Source of the DNA: Betaproteobacteria bacterium
GTDB lineage: Bacteria; Pseudomonadota; Gammaproteobacteria; Burkholderiales; Burkholderiaceae_C
Direction of reading: 5' to 3'
Assembly: GCA_009927195.1 (NCBI GenBank)
Contig: RFNL01000270.1
Span: 1-6,673 of the forward strand
DNA: 6,673 nucleotides
In this document: piece after piece, positions 5,692 to 6,673 of the stretch
Numbering within the stretch: position 1 is the stretch's first letter
How the letters are laid out: every line of letters begins with the position of its first letter
Made by a program: the position numbers and the translations under genes
The notes under the pieces: model-generated
Seen by the model: only the letters and a program-made list of their open reading frames with translations
Database searches by the model: none
What the model was told of the DNA's origin: nothing

Positions 5692-6673
5692 ACCCCACCA
5701 AAGCACGCCATCTGCCAGGCGCGTACGCCGGCGAGAAGAGGTCACAAGGCGCGGCCCTGTTGATGGCCTTGCTCACCGCGAGCTTGGTCGCCAGCTTGGC
5801 CGCTGCCGGGGTGTGGCTGCAATGGCGCAGCACCGAAGTCGAGGCCGCCGAGCGCCAACGCGACCAAGCACATTGGCTGCTGCTGGGCGCGCTGGACTGG
5901 GCGCGCATCATCTTGCGCGAAGATGCCCGCGCCGGTGGCGAGAACGGCCAGGACCACCTGGCCGAGCCCTGGGCCGTGCCGCTGCAAGAGGCGCGTTTGT
6001 CCACCTTCATTTCGGCCAATGCCGATGGGGTGAGCCGAGACGACGAGCGGCTGGCCGACGAGGTTTTTTTATCGGGCCAGATCAGCGACATGCAAGGCCG
6101 GCTCAACATCCTCAATCTGCTGGACAACGACGGTCAGTTGTCCAAGCCCCAATGGGCGGTGCTGGAACGCTTGTTCAAAAGCCTGGACCTGCCAGAGGCT
6201 GAGTTGCAAAGCTTGGGACAGCAACTGGTGCGCGCCCACACCCCCAACGCGACCGCGCGGGTGCTGCGGCCCCAGCGTCTGGAGCAACTGGCTTGGCTGG
6301 GCTTGTCGGCGCGCACTGTGCAAACCCTCGCGCCCCATGTGTGTGTGTTGCCGGTGCGCACCGCGATCAACCTCAACACCGCCAGCGCCGCGGTGGTGCA
6401 AGCCAGTTTGATCGGCTTGGACAACTCGGCCGTCAGCCAACTGATGCAGCAGCGCGAGTCGCGCCACTTTGAATCCTTGGAGGACCTGCGCCTGCGCCTG
6501 AACAACCCAAGGGCGGGCATTGATTCCACCATGCACAGCGTTGGCAGCCGCTATTTTGAGGTGCGCGGTCGCTTGCGCTGGGGCCTCACGGTGCTTGAAG
6601 AGCGCAGCCTGGTCGAGCGCAATGGGTCCGATGTGCGGGTGGTGTGGTCCGACCGTGGCTTGCTTGCCGCCCC
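5688..6673 (+). CDS. gspK: Type II secretion system minor pseudopilin GspK, 3' end beyond window
   Basis: GspK is the largest minor pseudopilin and is expected to cap the pseudopilus tip. The frame is open from ATG 5688, which overlaps the gspJ stop, to the window edge (328 codons, no stop). The start region is prepilin-like, with 'SQG|AALLMALLTASLVASLAA' giving cleavage after Gly21. Position +5 is not Glu, which is characteristic of GspK. Further signatures are 'LLGALDWARIILREDA' (65-80), 'FLSGQISDMQGRLNILNLL' (127-145) and 'LPVRTAINLNTASAAVVQ' (221-238), the GspK pattern between its helical subdomains, then 'HFESLEDLRLRL' and 'SVGSRYFEVRGRLRWG' near the C terminus. Full-length GspK proteins are usually about 320-340 residues, so only a few codons are probably missing. 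The seven-T run at 6064-6070 stays in frame. The expected next genes are gspL and gspM, off the window. Confidence 0.93.
   Translation, partial: MNPTKARHLPGAYAGEKRSQGAALLMALLTASLVASLAAAGVWLQWRSTEVEAAERQRDQAHWLLLGALDWARIILREDARAGGENGQDHLAEPWAVPLQEARLSTFISANADGVSRDDERLADEVFLSGQISDMQGRLNILNLLDNDGQLSKPQWAVLERLFKSLDLPEAELQSLGQQLVRAHTPNATARVLRPQRLEQLAWLGLSARTVQTLAPHVCVLPVRTAINLNTASAAVVQASLIGLDNSAVSQLMQQRESRHFESLEDLRLRLNNPRAGIDSTMHSVGSRYFEVRGRLRWGLTVLEERSLVERNGSDVRVVWSDRGLLAA

Noticed and set aside
6064..6070. Run of seven T in gspK as a possible frameshift or slippage site
   Set aside because: The reading frame matches GspK on both sides of the run, so no shift is present.

Overview
The window is a GC-rich stretch of a Gram-negative chromosome. 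It most resembles Betaproteobacteria, order Burkholderiales, probably Comamonadaceae. The grounds are an Omp32-like general porin ending in Phe, a threonine dehydratase with the 'ILCGANMNFDRLRFVAERAEVGE' style of core, a short GspC without a PDZ domain, heavy use of TTG as a leucine codon, and start codons placed directly after a -10 box. The family placement is inference from remembered sequences, not a database match.

Layout from left to right. (1) 1-1246 (+): general porin, missing its signal peptide start at the window edge and carrying one apparent frameshift near 226. (2) 1253-1325: a small hairpin, then a strong intrinsic terminator. (3) 1355-3014 (+): biosynthetic threonine ammonia-lyase IlvA, with an apparent frameshift near 2352-2360 at the end of the catalytic domain, just before its two ACT domains. 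(4) 3015-3518 (-): a GspC-type inner-membrane protein of the type II secretion system (T2SS), with its stop codon touching the ilvA stop. (5) 3592-6673 (+): a tightly packed T2SS pseudopilin operon gspG-gspH-gspI-gspJ-gspK. Three of its junctions are nearly contiguous (gspG/H 3 bp apart if the first ATG is used, gspI/J 1 bp) or overlapping (gspH/I and gspJ/K share ATGA). gspK runs off the right edge close to its expected end.

The T2SS part is coherent. GspG is the major pseudopilin, GspH, I, J and K the minor pseudopilins expected at the pseudopilus tip, and GspC links the inner-membrane platform to the outer-membrane secretin. gspC and gspG diverge from a 73-bp intergenic region whose only AT-rich stretch can be read as a -10 box on both strands. 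The porin and ilvA are unrelated neighbours.

I found no undescribed system: no mobile element, CRISPR array, RNA gene or defence cassette. The points worth a second look are the two frameshifts in otherwise well-conserved genes (sequence error versus real decay), probable leaderless transcripts for ilvA and gspC, the possible bidirectional -10 element, and long Pro/Ala/Arg-rich prepilin leaders.
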